Assembly: GCA_036524155.1 (NCBI GenBank)
Contig: DATDCV010000451.1
Coordinates: 1-11,889 of the forward strand
Source of the DNA: DATDCV01 sp036524155
GTDB lineage: Bacteria; Verrucomicrobiota; Verrucomicrobiia; Limisphaerales; UBA8199
DNA: 11,889 nucleotides
Direction of reading: 5' to 3'
Below are positions 5,133-11,889 of the stretch, one piece after another. The notes below the pieces were generated by a model. That model was given only the letters and a program-made list of their open reading frames with translations, made no database searches and had not been told where the DNA came from. The translations under genes and the position numbers were made by a program. Position 1 is the first letter of the stretch; each line of letters begins with the position of its first letter.

Positions 5133-7082
5133 TCAGCTAACGGAATCCCTGGCGGCTGGCGGTTTGAGCGGGCTGTCGATTTTATCGCGGCGCAGCGCGC
5201 CGGGTTGAGACATCAGGGTTTTCAGCAGCGGAAGATGTTCTTTATAGACCCCGCGTGGTGAAGTGTTTTCTCGCACGCAAATCCAGGCGGCTTTTCCGAC
5301 GACTTCGCCCATCATGCCGCAAGTGCGCATGACGCGCACGGGACCCAGCGCCTCGTGGGTGACGCTGATGTCGCGGCCGGCCATGAAAAGGTTCTCGAGG
5401 TTCCGGCTGTAGAGGGAGCGGTAGGGAGCCCAATACGGCGCTTGGTAGCTGTAGTCTTTTCCCGTGGTGGCTCGCGAGATGAATTCATTTCCTTTCAACC
5501 CTTTGTCATAGCGCGGGTCGGGATCGTGCAGATCGATATGCCAGGAGCAGGGAAAACACCCGTCCGGGAACTCGCGACCCTGGCGGAAATCGTCGCCGGT
5601 GAGGATAACATCGCCCAGCAAACGCCGGGATTCACGTTTGCCGGCGATGAACGCGGCCCACGCCAGCCGGTGATTCGGGTAGAGCTTGTCGACGTTTTTC
5701 AGCGTGTCCCATGCACCATACATCGCGCGAAAGTTCAGGTCGCGGATCCGTTCGAGATCGGTGATGGGGTTGCGGTCAAAGCCGCTCTCCCAGAACCAGC
5801 CGCCGAGGTTTGCCAGCGGATTGCCGCCGCCCCATTGCCCCTGGAAATTCGTGCGCCCGGGGAACGGCTTGCTGCTGAGGTCAATCGCCCACGGGCACCG
5901 CGGGAACGGCGCCGCGACGTTGCCCTCCTTGACCGAGATTGAAATGGCGTCTTTGTCCTTGCACTCGCACTTGAGCACCTGGGCCGGGTCCGAGGTGTCC
6001 ATCAGATTCCAAAGATTGCTCGCGCCCATCAGGCCGTCCTCGGCCATTTCGTGATCCGCACCCGCGAGCACACCGACGGTTCCGTCCCCGGTGCAATCGG
6101 CGAACAATCGGGCCGACAGCCTAAGCCGCCGCCCGCTGCGAACGTTTTGGGCGATGACCGCCGAAATGCGGCGCTGGCGCACCTCGACGGCGTTGACGTG
6201 TTGTTCGGTCAGGAGAGTGATGCGGGGTTCGGCGCGCACGACCGCGAGCTTGCGGTCGTCCGCATAGATCGCCGCGCCTTTGGCATTCCCGTCGGCGGCG
6301 GTCTTGTTGGGCACGAGTTCCTCGACGATTTCGCCGATATGCGCAAACGGTTGCTGGCGGGTTTTGCCCTCGGGCCAGACGCGCACCTCGGAACTGCCGT
6401 TGCCGCCGAGCACCGGGCGATCCTGCACCAGCGCGACTCTGAGCCCGTTGCGCGCGGCGGAGACCGCCGCGCTCGTCCCGGCGATCCCGCCGCCAACGAC
6501 GACGAGATCGAACGAGCCGCCGTCTTCCGGCTGCTCGGGGATACCCAGTTCGGCCCCGCGAAACCTTGTGAGCGCGGGCAACTCGTTCGGCGGACGGAAA
6601 TTTTGGTCGCTGCAGAAAAGCAGCGCGTCACAGCGCCCCTCGAAGCCAGTCAAATCATGCAGAGCAATCTTCGCTTCGGCGGGCAACTCGACGGACCCGC
6701 CATCCTGCCAGTGCCAGTCGGCGCCCTCCGTGCCGAAAGTAACGCCCGCCAGTTTCCCGTTGATCGACACCTGAAACCTGCCCGGCGCGCCAGCTGCGTC
6801 CCAGGGTGCGACCCAGTCGCGCGTCCGGACCCACAAGCGATACGTTCCCGGCGAGGGGAACTTCACGGTGGTCACGGCGTCGCGAACCGGCACGCCAAGG
6901 CCGTGGGCGAGCAGGTAAGGTGAGCCCATCTGGTCCATCACCTGTTGATCGATGTCCCAGCCCCCCAGGTCGCCGAATTGCTCCGCTTCGAGAAAAACGT
7001 TGGCCGCCCTTGCGGGCAGGGCCGCAAGCAGCGAAGCTGCCAGCATGAGCTTTACCGGCAGGTATGAGTGCGGGCGGGCCAT
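5133..7082 (-). CDS. Secreted FAD-dependent oxidoreductase with N-terminal beta-sandwich-like region
   Basis: 649 residues. An apparent Sec signal peptide without twin arginine (KLMLAASLLAALPARA, 11-26) is followed by a carbohydrate-binding-like region (NVFLEAEQFGDLGGW to about 160, with PSPGTYRLWVRTRDW at 77-91). The flavoprotein core starts with the dinucleotide motif VVVGGGIAGTSAAVSAARNG (194-213) and the RPVLGGNGSSE segment (222-232). DCTGDGTVG (329-337) and the C-terminal FAD contact FMAGRDISVTHEALG (566-580) complete a layout typical of the FAD_oxidored (PF12831) family. The usual acidic residue closing the second strand is Gln220. Such proteins are frequent in Verrucomicrobiota and Planctomycetota, near polysaccharide genes, with unknown substrates. 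The gene ends one base from the stop of the convergent PurF-like gene, leaving no room for a terminator between them. It is divergent from the small membrane protein gene across 82 bp. Confidence 0.9.
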   Translation of the reverse strand: MARPHSYLPVKLMLAASLLAALPARAANVFLEAEQFGDLGGWDIDQQVMDQMGSPYLLAHGLGVPVRDAVTTVKFPSPGTYRLWVRTRDWVAPWDAAGAPGRFQVSINGKLAGVTFGTEGADWHWQDGGSVELPAEAKIALHDLTGFEGRCDALLFCSDQNFRPPNELPALTRFRGAELGIPEQPEDGGSFDLVVVGGGIAGTSAAVSAARNGLRVALVQDRPVLGGNGSSEVRVWPEGKTRQQPFAHIGEIVEELVPNKTAADGNAKGAAIYADDRKLAVVRAEPRITLLTEQHVNAVEVRQRRISAVIAQNVRSGRRLRLSARLFADCTGDGTVGVLAGADHEMAEDGLMGASNLWNLMDTSDPAQVLKCECKDKDAISISVKEGNVAAPFPRCPWAIDLSSKPFPGRTNFQGQWGGGNPLANLGGWFWESGFDRNPITDLERIRDLNFRAMYGAWDTLKNVDKLYPNHRLAWAAFIAGKRESRRLLGDVILTGDDFRQGREFPDGCFPCSWHIDLHDPDPRYDKGLKGNEFISRATTGKDYSYQAPYWAPYRSLYSRNLENLFMAGRDISVTHEALGPVRVMRTCGMMGEVVGKAAWICVRENTSPRGVYKEHLPLLKTLMSQPGALRRDKIDSPLKPPAARDSVS

Positions 7083-7164
7083 AATATCTTGCGACGGCTA
7101 TTAAATGCCTCAACACTGCCGCTGTAAAGCAAACCCCATCGCGCGCATCACAAATCAAACCACC

Positions 7165-7419
7165 ATGAAACCAAAAGACATGCTCAATCTGGCAATCCGT
7201 ATTCTCGGACTGGCGTTTCTCTATCGCGGCCTATCGGCGATTCCGATCGCTCCCGCAGCGCTCTTCGGAAGTGTCGGCACTGCGATCATGGCCGTCCTCA
7301 CAGTTGGATGGCCGTTGCTGGTTGCCTATTGGCTTTTGCGCGGAGCTCCGTTGCTTATGCGCATCGCATACCCCGATGCAGGCCCTCATTCGGAAGCCAG
7401 TGTGGTGTCTATTAAATAG
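7165..7419 (+). CDS. Small two-helix membrane protein, unknown function
   Basis: 84 residues beginning MKPKDMLNLAIRILGL. Two hydrophobic segments are visible, about residues 7-36 (interrupted by RG and Pro) and 38-58, followed by a short polar tail (YPDAGPHSEASVVSIK). The start at 7165 fits the hydrophobic profile; the frame is open to an earlier ATG at 7105, whose extra 20 residues are polar and Cys-rich and unlike a membrane protein leader. Short proteins of this kind are common in verrucomicrobial genomes, but I know of no assigned role. It is divergent from the FAD oxidoreductase and convergent with the sulfatase. No clear ribosome-binding site precedes it, so the gene call rests on composition and family feel. 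Confidence 0.65.
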   Translation: MKPKDMLNLAIRILGLAFLYRGLSAIPIAPAALFGSVGTAIMAVLTVGWPLLVAYWLLRGAPLLMRIAYPDAGPHSEASVVSIK

Positions 7420-7424
7420 CCTGC

Positions 7425-7450
7425 TCTGGCCATCGAGCAGATGGCCCAGA
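7425..7450. terminator. Possible hairpin terminator between convergent genes
   Basis: TCTGGCCAT (7425-7433) pairs with ATGGCCCAGA (7441-7450), with one bulged C, around a 7-nt loop. It begins 6 bp past the stop of the small membrane protein gene. On the plus strand no T-run follows; on the minus strand a short AT-rich stretch follows (7411-7420). It could end either convergent transcript, but lacks the classical U-tract on the plus side. Confidence 0.35.
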
Positions 7451-7529
7451 CTTCCTCGAACCCGCGGCGGCCTCTGAGCGTCACGTTCTACCATCGGGAG
7501 GCGACGAGGTAACTAATCGCTTCAATGGT

Positions 7530-9029
7530 TCAACGCTTCAACGCCCCGCCCTTGTCCAGCACCGGAAACGGAAACTCCTTCGAAGGCGTGTGCTGTTCGC
7601 TCATGATGCGTTCCATTTGTCTGAGCACATTCGGTCGCCGGGCCGAAAGATCCATTGCCTCCTGTGGATCAGTGTCTAAATCGTAAAGCTCAGTGTGAAT
7701 TCGAACCTCTTCACCTTTGGCCCTTGGATTGATCGACTGGCGAATGGCCTTCCAGTTGCCGACACGCACACATTGCTGGCCGCCGTAGGCGGGGAATTCG
7801 CGATAGAGAAAGGGCCGCGCCGGTTGGTCTTTGCCCAAAAGCGTCGGTGCGAAGCTAATGCCATCGATGCCCTCCGGCGTTGTCGTCCTGGCGTCGATCA
7901 ACTCGAGCAGAGTGGGCAGCCAATCTTCAAACCCGGTGATGCGATCCGAGCGGCTGCCTACGGCGATGCGTCCCTTCCAACGCACTACCAACGGCACCCG
8001 AAACCCGCCTTCATACAAGGATCCTTTTCGGCCGCGCACCCCTCCCGCCGACTGGAAGAACTCCTCGTCCGTTCCGCCCAGCCGGTTGTAGAGCGGCCCG
8101 TTATCTGAGGTAAACACGAAGATGGTCTTGTCATCCAGTCCAAGCTCTTTGACGAGATCGATCATGCGGCCGATTTCTTTGTCCAGGCGTGTGATCATGC
8201 CCGCGTAAGCGGCGCGGGGCGCGCGGTGCGGCAGGTAGCCGTTGCCACCCAGATAAGGTTCCTCCGGCCATTTGCCGAGGTATTCCGCCAGCGAATCCTC
8301 GGGGACCTGCAAGGCCAGGTGCGGCACCGTGGTCGGGAAGAACAGGAAGAACGGACGTTCTTTGTTTTCGCGAATGAACCACCGGGCTTGCTCGGCGATC
8401 AGGTCGGGCGCGTAGTCTTTTCCGGAAAAGCCCGCGTAGGCCTTGGGATCGGCGGGATCCGCATCCGGAGGGAGTTTCTGGTAGGGGGAAAACTCCGTGT
8501 TGTTCAACGGCACGCGGCGTTCGTTGTCCCACAAGTAGGTTGGGTAATAGTTATGGGCGACACGCTGGCAATTGTAGCCGTAGAAACGGTCGAAACCTTG
8601 TTTGAGCGGATCGCCCGTCGAGCCTGGCGGCCCCAGGCCCCACTTGCCGAAGGCGCCGGTGGCGTAGCCGGCCTTCCGCAGCACCTTGGGCAGCGTCACT
8701 GTGTCCGCCGGCAACGGAAGCTGTCCCTCGGGTTTCACTTCCCGGTTATCCCGGATGAAAGCGTGGCCGGGATGCTTGCCGGTCATCAAGACGCACCGCG
8801 AAGGCGCGCAGACCGCGTTGCCCGAGTAATGCTGCGTAAACCGCATGCCTTCGGCGGCCAGGCGATCCAGATTGGGCGTGCGGATTTTAGTTTGCCCAAA
8901 GCATCCGATGTCGCCATAGCCCAGGTCGTCCCCAACAATAAATATGATGTTGGGCTTGTCCTGGCCGGTCGAGGCTGCGACTGAGGCGCCCGCCACCAGC
9001 AGAGAAAGTAGCAGAGCCGCTTTCGGCAT
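7530..9029 (-). CDS. Exported Cys-type sulfatase (arylsulfatase A-like)
   Basis: 499 residues. Hydrolyses sulfate esters; in this type of genome the substrates are often sulfated polysaccharides. A Sec signal (MPKAALLLSLLVAGASVAAS) is followed by NIIFIVGDDLGYGD (27-40), which holds metal-binding Asp34 and Asp35. The catalytic signature is CAPSR (Cys74-Arg78); Cys74 would be converted to formylglycine by a maturase encoded elsewhere. Further active-site residues of the fold are visible: Lys129 (GAFGKWGLG), His237 (TTVPHLAL), Asp309-Asn310 (FTSDNGP) and Lys335 (RGRKGSLYEGGFRVP). The C-terminal ELYDLDTDPQEAMDLS element (447-462) is complete, so the enzyme appears intact. The start at 9029 gives the signal peptide; an upstream open extension to 9188 would overlap the UVR-protein gene and is Arg-rich. 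It begins 14 bp after the UVR-protein stop codon, so the two are probably co-transcribed. Confidence 0.95.
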   Translation of the reverse strand: MPKAALLLSLLVAGASVAASTGQDKPNIIFIVGDDLGYGDIGCFGQTKIRTPNLDRLAAEGMRFTQHYSGNAVCAPSRCVLMTGKHPGHAFIRDNREVKPEGQLPLPADTVTLPKVLRKAGYATGAFGKWGLGPPGSTGDPLKQGFDRFYGYNCQRVAHNYYPTYLWDNERRVPLNNTEFSPYQKLPPDADPADPKAYAGFSGKDYAPDLIAEQARWFIRENKERPFFLFFPTTVPHLALQVPEDSLAEYLGKWPEEPYLGGNGYLPHRAPRAAYAGMITRLDKEIGRMIDLVKELGLDDKTIFVFTSDNGPLYNRLGGTDEEFFQSAGGVRGRKGSLYEGGFRVPLVVRWKGRIAVGSRSDRITGFEDWLPTLLELIDARTTTPEGIDGISFAPTLLGKDQPARPFLYREFPAYGGQQCVRVGNWKAIRQSINPRAKGEEVRIHTELYDLDTDPQEAMDLSARRPNVLRQMERIMSEQHTPSKEFPFPVLDKGGALKR

Positions 9030-9043
9030 TTGGGCTTTGGATA

Positions 9044-9805
9044 TTATTCGGGCGGTTCCAGCTTCCGCAACTCGTCGCGCACTTTGGCGGCGCGTTCGTA
9101 ATCCTCCTTGCTGACGGCGTCGGCGAGGGCTTTTTCTAGCGTCTCGCGGCGGGAGAGAGGCCGCTTCGAGTGAATTTCGTCGAGCCAATCGGTGAGAAAA
9201 GTCACCTCGCCGCTTTGCTCGGCGGCTTCGGCGTTGCCGTGTTCGCGGTAGAAAGCGCGGATCTGCTCGAGGCCCTCTTCGACGAGGCGAGCGGCCAGGG
9301 TGTGATCTTCCGCTTGCAGGGCCTGGGCGCCACGCGCCCGGGTCAGGATCATCATTAGCTGGGGTTGGAATTGACGCAACGCCCAGGCGAGTTCCTCGGA
9401 CTCGGCGTGCTTCTCGACGAAATCAAAAACGGCCAGGTTCCGTTCCGCGTCGCGGACGACGGCGGCGTGGTCCTCGAGCTGGAGCAGGCAGATGTAGCGA
9501 TGGTGAAATTGCAGCGCTTCCAACTGCAGCTTGGCGCAGTCCTCGGCCTTGAGTTTGAATCCCTCGGCGCTGCCCTCGTGCCCGGCGAGGTATTTGTAAA
9601 GCCGCGCCTGGTGGTATTCGTAAAGGGAGGGATAACCGAAGGGGCGCTTGCCATCCGGCCGCCCTTCAGCGTTCATTTGCAGAAGACCCAAATCAACGCG
9701 CAACTGGATTTTCTCCCTGCCGTCCCGGCCTGTGAATCGGCGGACAACCACCTGACCGGGCTGATAATCCCACTGGTCCAGCAGGTGTGAAATGTCGAAA
9801 TCCAT
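9044..9805 (-). CDS. UvrB/UvrC-motif (UVR domain) protein
   Basis: 253 residues, mostly predicted helical, without signal peptide. The C-terminus, LEKALADAVSKEDYERAAKVRDELRKLE (about 223-250), is a clear UVR motif, the helical hairpin by which UvrB and UvrC interact and which also occurs in McsA and other regulators. The N-terminal two-thirds (strand-like start, VVVRRFTGRDGREKIQLRVDLGLLQMN, then helices) is not a nuclease or helicase domain I recognise, and it lacks the zinc-binding Cys pairs of McsA. It resembles conserved UVR-motif proteins of Verrucomicrobiota, whose role is unknown. It lies 32 bp after the lactate permease gene and 14 bp before the sulfatase, all in one direction. Confidence 0.85.
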   Translation of the reverse strand: MDFDISHLLDQWDYQPGQVVVRRFTGRDGREKIQLRVDLGLLQMNAEGRPDGKRPFGYPSLYEYHQARLYKYLAGHEGSAEGFKLKAEDCAKLQLEALQFHHRYICLLQLEDHAAVVRDAERNLAVFDFVEKHAESEELAWALRQFQPQLMMILTRARGAQALQAEDHTLAARLVEEGLEQIRAFYREHGNAEAAEQSGEVTFLTDWLDEIHSKRPLSRRETLEKALADAVSKEDYERAAKVRDELRKLEPPE

Positions 9806-9837
9806 GCGGGCGAATATGAACGCCTTCTCGAGTCAAG

Positions 9838-11283
9838 TCAATGCAGGCGCGACAGCGCCAGGGCAAGCACTCCCAGCGCCAGCCCAGCGCCCACGCCCAA
9901 AGGGACCGTCCGGCGCAATACTCGGCCTTCCCGGCCAGTTTCCCCGACCGTGCTGCATCCGACGATGATTTTGGCCGGCGCCAGCATGCTGCCCAGCGAC
10001 CCGCCCGCGGTCTGAGCGCCCACCAGCACCTGGGGTTCAATGCCCTGGAGGACCGCGACGTTCTTTTGCAGCGACCCGAATAGAACATTCGAGTTGTTGT
10101 TGCTGCCGGTGGCGAAGGCGCCCAGGATCCCGACTCCGGGCGCGAGCAGCGGATAAGCGCCGCCCAGGCAGGCGCTCAGACCCTGGGCTAGCAGCCAACT
10201 CATCCCGCAGTGGTCCATCAAGGTGGATAGCCCAACCATTAGGATGATACCGAGACTGGCGGTCCCGGCGGTGCGAACGGTCGCGCTTACAGCCTTCCTC
10301 GCCGCGGAAATGGTTCCTTCGGAGCGGCAGGCCAGAGCAATACTTGCGCATGCGACGAAGAGAATCAGTGTTCCCGGATGCACCAACGGTCGGATCGCCT
10401 GGCCCGGCCCGGCAGGAGTCGTGAAGCCGGTCGAAGTTGACACGCCGGGAAATAGCGGTTTCCAGCCTACACTTTGGAGCGAGTGCTGCACCCGCGGAAC
10501 CAGCGTCAGGGCAGCCATCAACACCGTCAGCGCCCCGTAACAGCCAATCGCCAACCGGGCGGGGCCGCCAGTCCAGCCTCGAAGTTCTTCCAGCTCATTG
10601 CCGGAGCAAAACGAGGGCAGTCCGCAACCCTCGTCCGCTTCCTTCCGGGAGCTGCTGCCGCTCGGGATTTCTCCCCGACTCAGCCGCTTGCGCGACGCCA
10701 GGCGGGCCACCACCAGGTAGGCCAGCAATCCGGACAGGCCTGCGCCAAACGCCGATAGGGGCAACAACCCGCCTGCCGCCAGCCCGTATTGGACTGTGCC
10801 GATGACGAGCGAAAGCGCAGCGATCTTCGGCCACTGGCGGAGTTCCCCCAGAACCAAGGCCGCCAGCAGACCGCAAATCAAAATCGCGAGTCCCAGCAGG
10901 ATTCCGGCGCAAGGAACCAGGTCCGCTACCGGCATCGACACCACCGCGCTTAGGGTCTGCAGGATAACTCCCATATCGCCAAAGGTGACAGCCCAGGAAT
11001 GACCCACGGCCACAGCCGCTACCGACCGGAGCGCGGGCACGCCCAGCGCGACGAGCATCGGCGCCACCAACGCGATCGGCAGCCCGAATCCAGCGATTCC
11101 TTCGAGCAACCCACTCAAGGACCATGCCAGCAGCACCAGGCACATTCCCTTATCCGGAACCGCCCGTTCCAGCAGTCGGGCGGTGGCAGTGATGCCCTGG
11201 TTCTGATCAATCCAATGGTACAGCAGAAGCGCCGGCCACATCACTGCCAGGACAAGGGGCGCGGCGATGATAAAGAGCGACAT
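9838..11283 (-). CDS. L-lactate permease family transporter (LctP/LldP), N-terminus missing
   Basis: A multi-helix inner-membrane protein of the lactate permease family, which imports lactate or glycolate with protons. Numbered from the Met at 11283 it has 481 residues. Family signatures are LLEGIAGFGLPIA (59-71), TGSNNNSNVLFGSLQ (392-406) and AGGSLGSMLAPAKIIVG (426-442). A polar cytoplasmic linker lies at about 197-238. By comparison with the E. coli protein, LLEG should be near residue 128, so about 65-70 N-terminal residues (the first helices) are absent. The frame stays open upstream to an ATG at 11352, but those residues are the antisense of the HdrA-like fragment and have no permease character. 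The gene is therefore truncated at the junction near 11.27-11.29 kb, and its true start is not in the window. Downstream, UVR-protein and sulfatase genes follow closely. Confidence 0.88.
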   Translation of the reverse strand: MSLFIIAAPLVLAVMWPALLLYHWIDQNQGITATARLLERAVPDKGMCLVLLAWSLSGLLEGIAGFGLPIALVAPMLVALGVPALRSVAAVAVGHSWAVTFGDMGVILQTLSAVVSMPVADLVPCAGILLGLAILICGLLAALVLGELRQWPKIAALSLVIGTVQYGLAAGGLLPLSAFGAGLSGLLAYLVVARLASRKRLSRGEIPSGSSSRKEADEGCGLPSFCSGNELEELRGWTGGPARLAIGCYGALTVLMAALTLVPRVQHSLQSVGWKPLFPGVSTSTGFTTPAGPGQAIRPLVHPGTLILFVACASIALACRSEGTISAARKAVSATVRTAGTASLGIILMVGLSTLMDHCGMSWLLAQGLSACLGGAYPLLAPGVGILGAFATGSNNNSNVLFGSLQKNVAVLQGIEPQVLVGAQTAGGSLGSMLAPAKIIVGCSTVGETGREGRVLRRTVPLGVGAGLALGVLALALSRLH

Positions 11284-11290
11284 CGCTAAC
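11264..11290. other. Junction between permease and HdrA-like sequence
   Basis: Permease homology on the minus strand can be followed to about FIIAAP (near 11257-11274), and HdrA-like homology on the plus strand begins at IKSDIANEG (11270-11296). The two genes meet head to head with both 5' parts missing and no promoter region between them. The few bases that could belong to both hint at microhomology. Interpreted as a chimeric join (assembly or amplification) or, less likely, a real rearrangement. Confidence 0.75.
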
Positions 11291-11889
11291 GAGGGCGTCA
11301 ATGCCGTCGTAGTCGCCGCCTGCTCGCAGCGCGTCATGTACGACGTGTTCAACTACGGCATGGGAGTGGTCCTTGAGAGGGTGAATATCAGAGAGCACGT
11401 CGCCTGGGGCCAGCCCGGTTCCGAGATGGTGGCAGCCGAGGGCGAGGAGCCGAAGAAGGTATACAACAAGGCCACCCAGATGATGGCCGACGACTACGTC
11501 AGGATGGGCATAGCGAAGGCCCAGAAGATGGACCCGGCAGAGCCGCTGGTGCAGGACCTCACGAAGACAGTCATGGTCGTCGGCGGCGGCATCACCGGCA
11601 TGAAGGCCGCACTTGAGTCATCAAGCCTCGGCTACAAGGTCATCCTGGTCGAAAAGACCGGCGCACTTGGCGGATGGAACGCGAAGGCCCACAAGCAGCT
11701 CCCGACGAAGGCCCCGTTCACCGACCTTGAGGCGCCGATAGCGGGCACGCTCTCGGACCAGGTGAAGGCCGACGGAAACATAAAGGTTTACTTGAACGCC
11801 GAGGTCACTAAGACCTTCGGCGCACCCGGCAAGTACGACGTTACCATAACCGCCGGCGGCAGCGCGTCCGAGGAAAAGGTGGGTACCAT
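11270..11889 (+). CDS. HdrA-like FAD/Fe-S heterodisulfide reductase subunit A, partial
   Basis: An open frame of 206 codons runs off the window end. It reads IKSDIANEGVNAVVVAACSQ, then LERVNIREHVAW, which matches the HdrA pattern of an I-K-x-D-I helix, VVVAxCS and N-I-R-E. A dinucleotide-binding motif follows, VMVVGGGITGMKAALESSSL (about 11570-11630), then VEKTGALGGWNAK. HdrA and the related QmoA are FAD- and Fe-S-containing, electron-bifurcating or electron-confurcating subunits of methanogens, acetogens and sulfate reducers. The N-terminal Cys-containing segment of about 65 residues is missing at the junction. An in-frame ATG at 11267 exists but is a chance codon at the join. Codon use differs from the rest of the window: five ATA codons from 11270 on, none in the PurF-like gene. 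Probably from a different organism or genome region. I cannot tell HdrA from QmoA with this fragment. Confidence 0.88.
   Translation, partial: MKSDIANEGVNAVVVAACSQRVMYDVFNYGMGVVLERVNIREHVAWGQPGSEMVAAEGEEPKKVYNKATQMMADDYVRMGIAKAQKMDPAEPLVQDLTKTVMVVGGGITGMKAALESSSLGYKVILVEKTGALGGWNAKAHKQLPTKAPFTDLEAPIAGTLSDQVKADGNIKVYLNAEVTKTFGAPGKYDVTITAGGSASEEKVGT

Noticed and set aside
6051..6923. 290-codon plus-strand frame opposite the FAD oxidoreductase
   Set aside because: Antisense shadow without any family signature.
9030..9188. 53-codon N-terminal extension of the sulfatase
   Set aside because: It overlaps the UVR-protein gene, is very Arg-rich, and precedes a proper Sec signal starting at 9029.
11284..11352. 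Permease start codon at 11352
   Set aside because: These 23 codons are the antisense of HdrA-like sequence and have no permease homology; the open frame continues there by chance.

Overview
The window looks like a piece of a GC-rich environmental genome, most likely Verrucomicrobiota (Planctomycetota is the main alternative). This rests on the gene mix: a Tat-exported Gfo/Idh/MocA oxidoreductase, a secreted beta-helix protein, a secreted FAD-dependent oxidoreductase with an N-terminal beta-sandwich-like region, a Cys-type sulfatase, and GGGACG-type hairpin repeats between genes. This is inferred from family resemblance; there is no rRNA or other phylogenetic marker here.

Layout: 56-1309 (-) Gfo/Idh/MocA oxidoreductase; 1310-1601 intergenic, with a CRP-like palindrome and a 113-bp foldback repeat; 1602-3416 (-) secreted right-handed beta-helix protein; 3417-3730 divergent intergenic region with two hairpins, one of which would cover the ribosome-binding site of the next gene; 3731-5131 (+) PurF-like phosphoribosyltransferase that has lost its glutaminase catalytic residues; 5133-7082 (-) secreted FAD-dependent oxidoreductase, stop-to-stop with the PurF-like gene; 7165-7419 (+) small membrane protein; 7530-9029 (-) sulfatase; 9044-9805 (-) UVR-motif protein; 9838 to about 11280 (-) lactate permease family protein without its N-terminus; about 11270-11889 (+) HdrA-like flavoprotein fragment without its N-terminus.

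How the genes may work together: the sulfatase, beta-helix protein, flavoenzyme and Gfo/Idh protein all carry export signals and fit extracytoplasmic breakdown of (sulfated) polysaccharide or glycoside material. No transporter or SusC/D-type gene ties them into one locus. Permease, UVR protein and sulfatase are tightly co-oriented (32-bp and 14-bp gaps) and could be co-transcribed. The PurF-like gene stands alone.

The most important observation is the break near 11.27-11.29 kb. Lactate permease homology on the minus strand and HdrA homology on the plus strand both begin there, and each gene lacks roughly 65-70 N-terminal residues. Codon use also changes: ATA isoleucine codons appear on the HdrA side. 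This is best read as a chimeric assembly or amplification junction, with a real rearrangement as the alternative. The last ~610 bp should not be assigned to the same organism without checking. Among true biological signals, the degenerate-glutaminase PurF paralog with a possible RBS-masking leader hairpin, and the CRP-like operator before the Gfo/Idh gene, most deserve follow-up.
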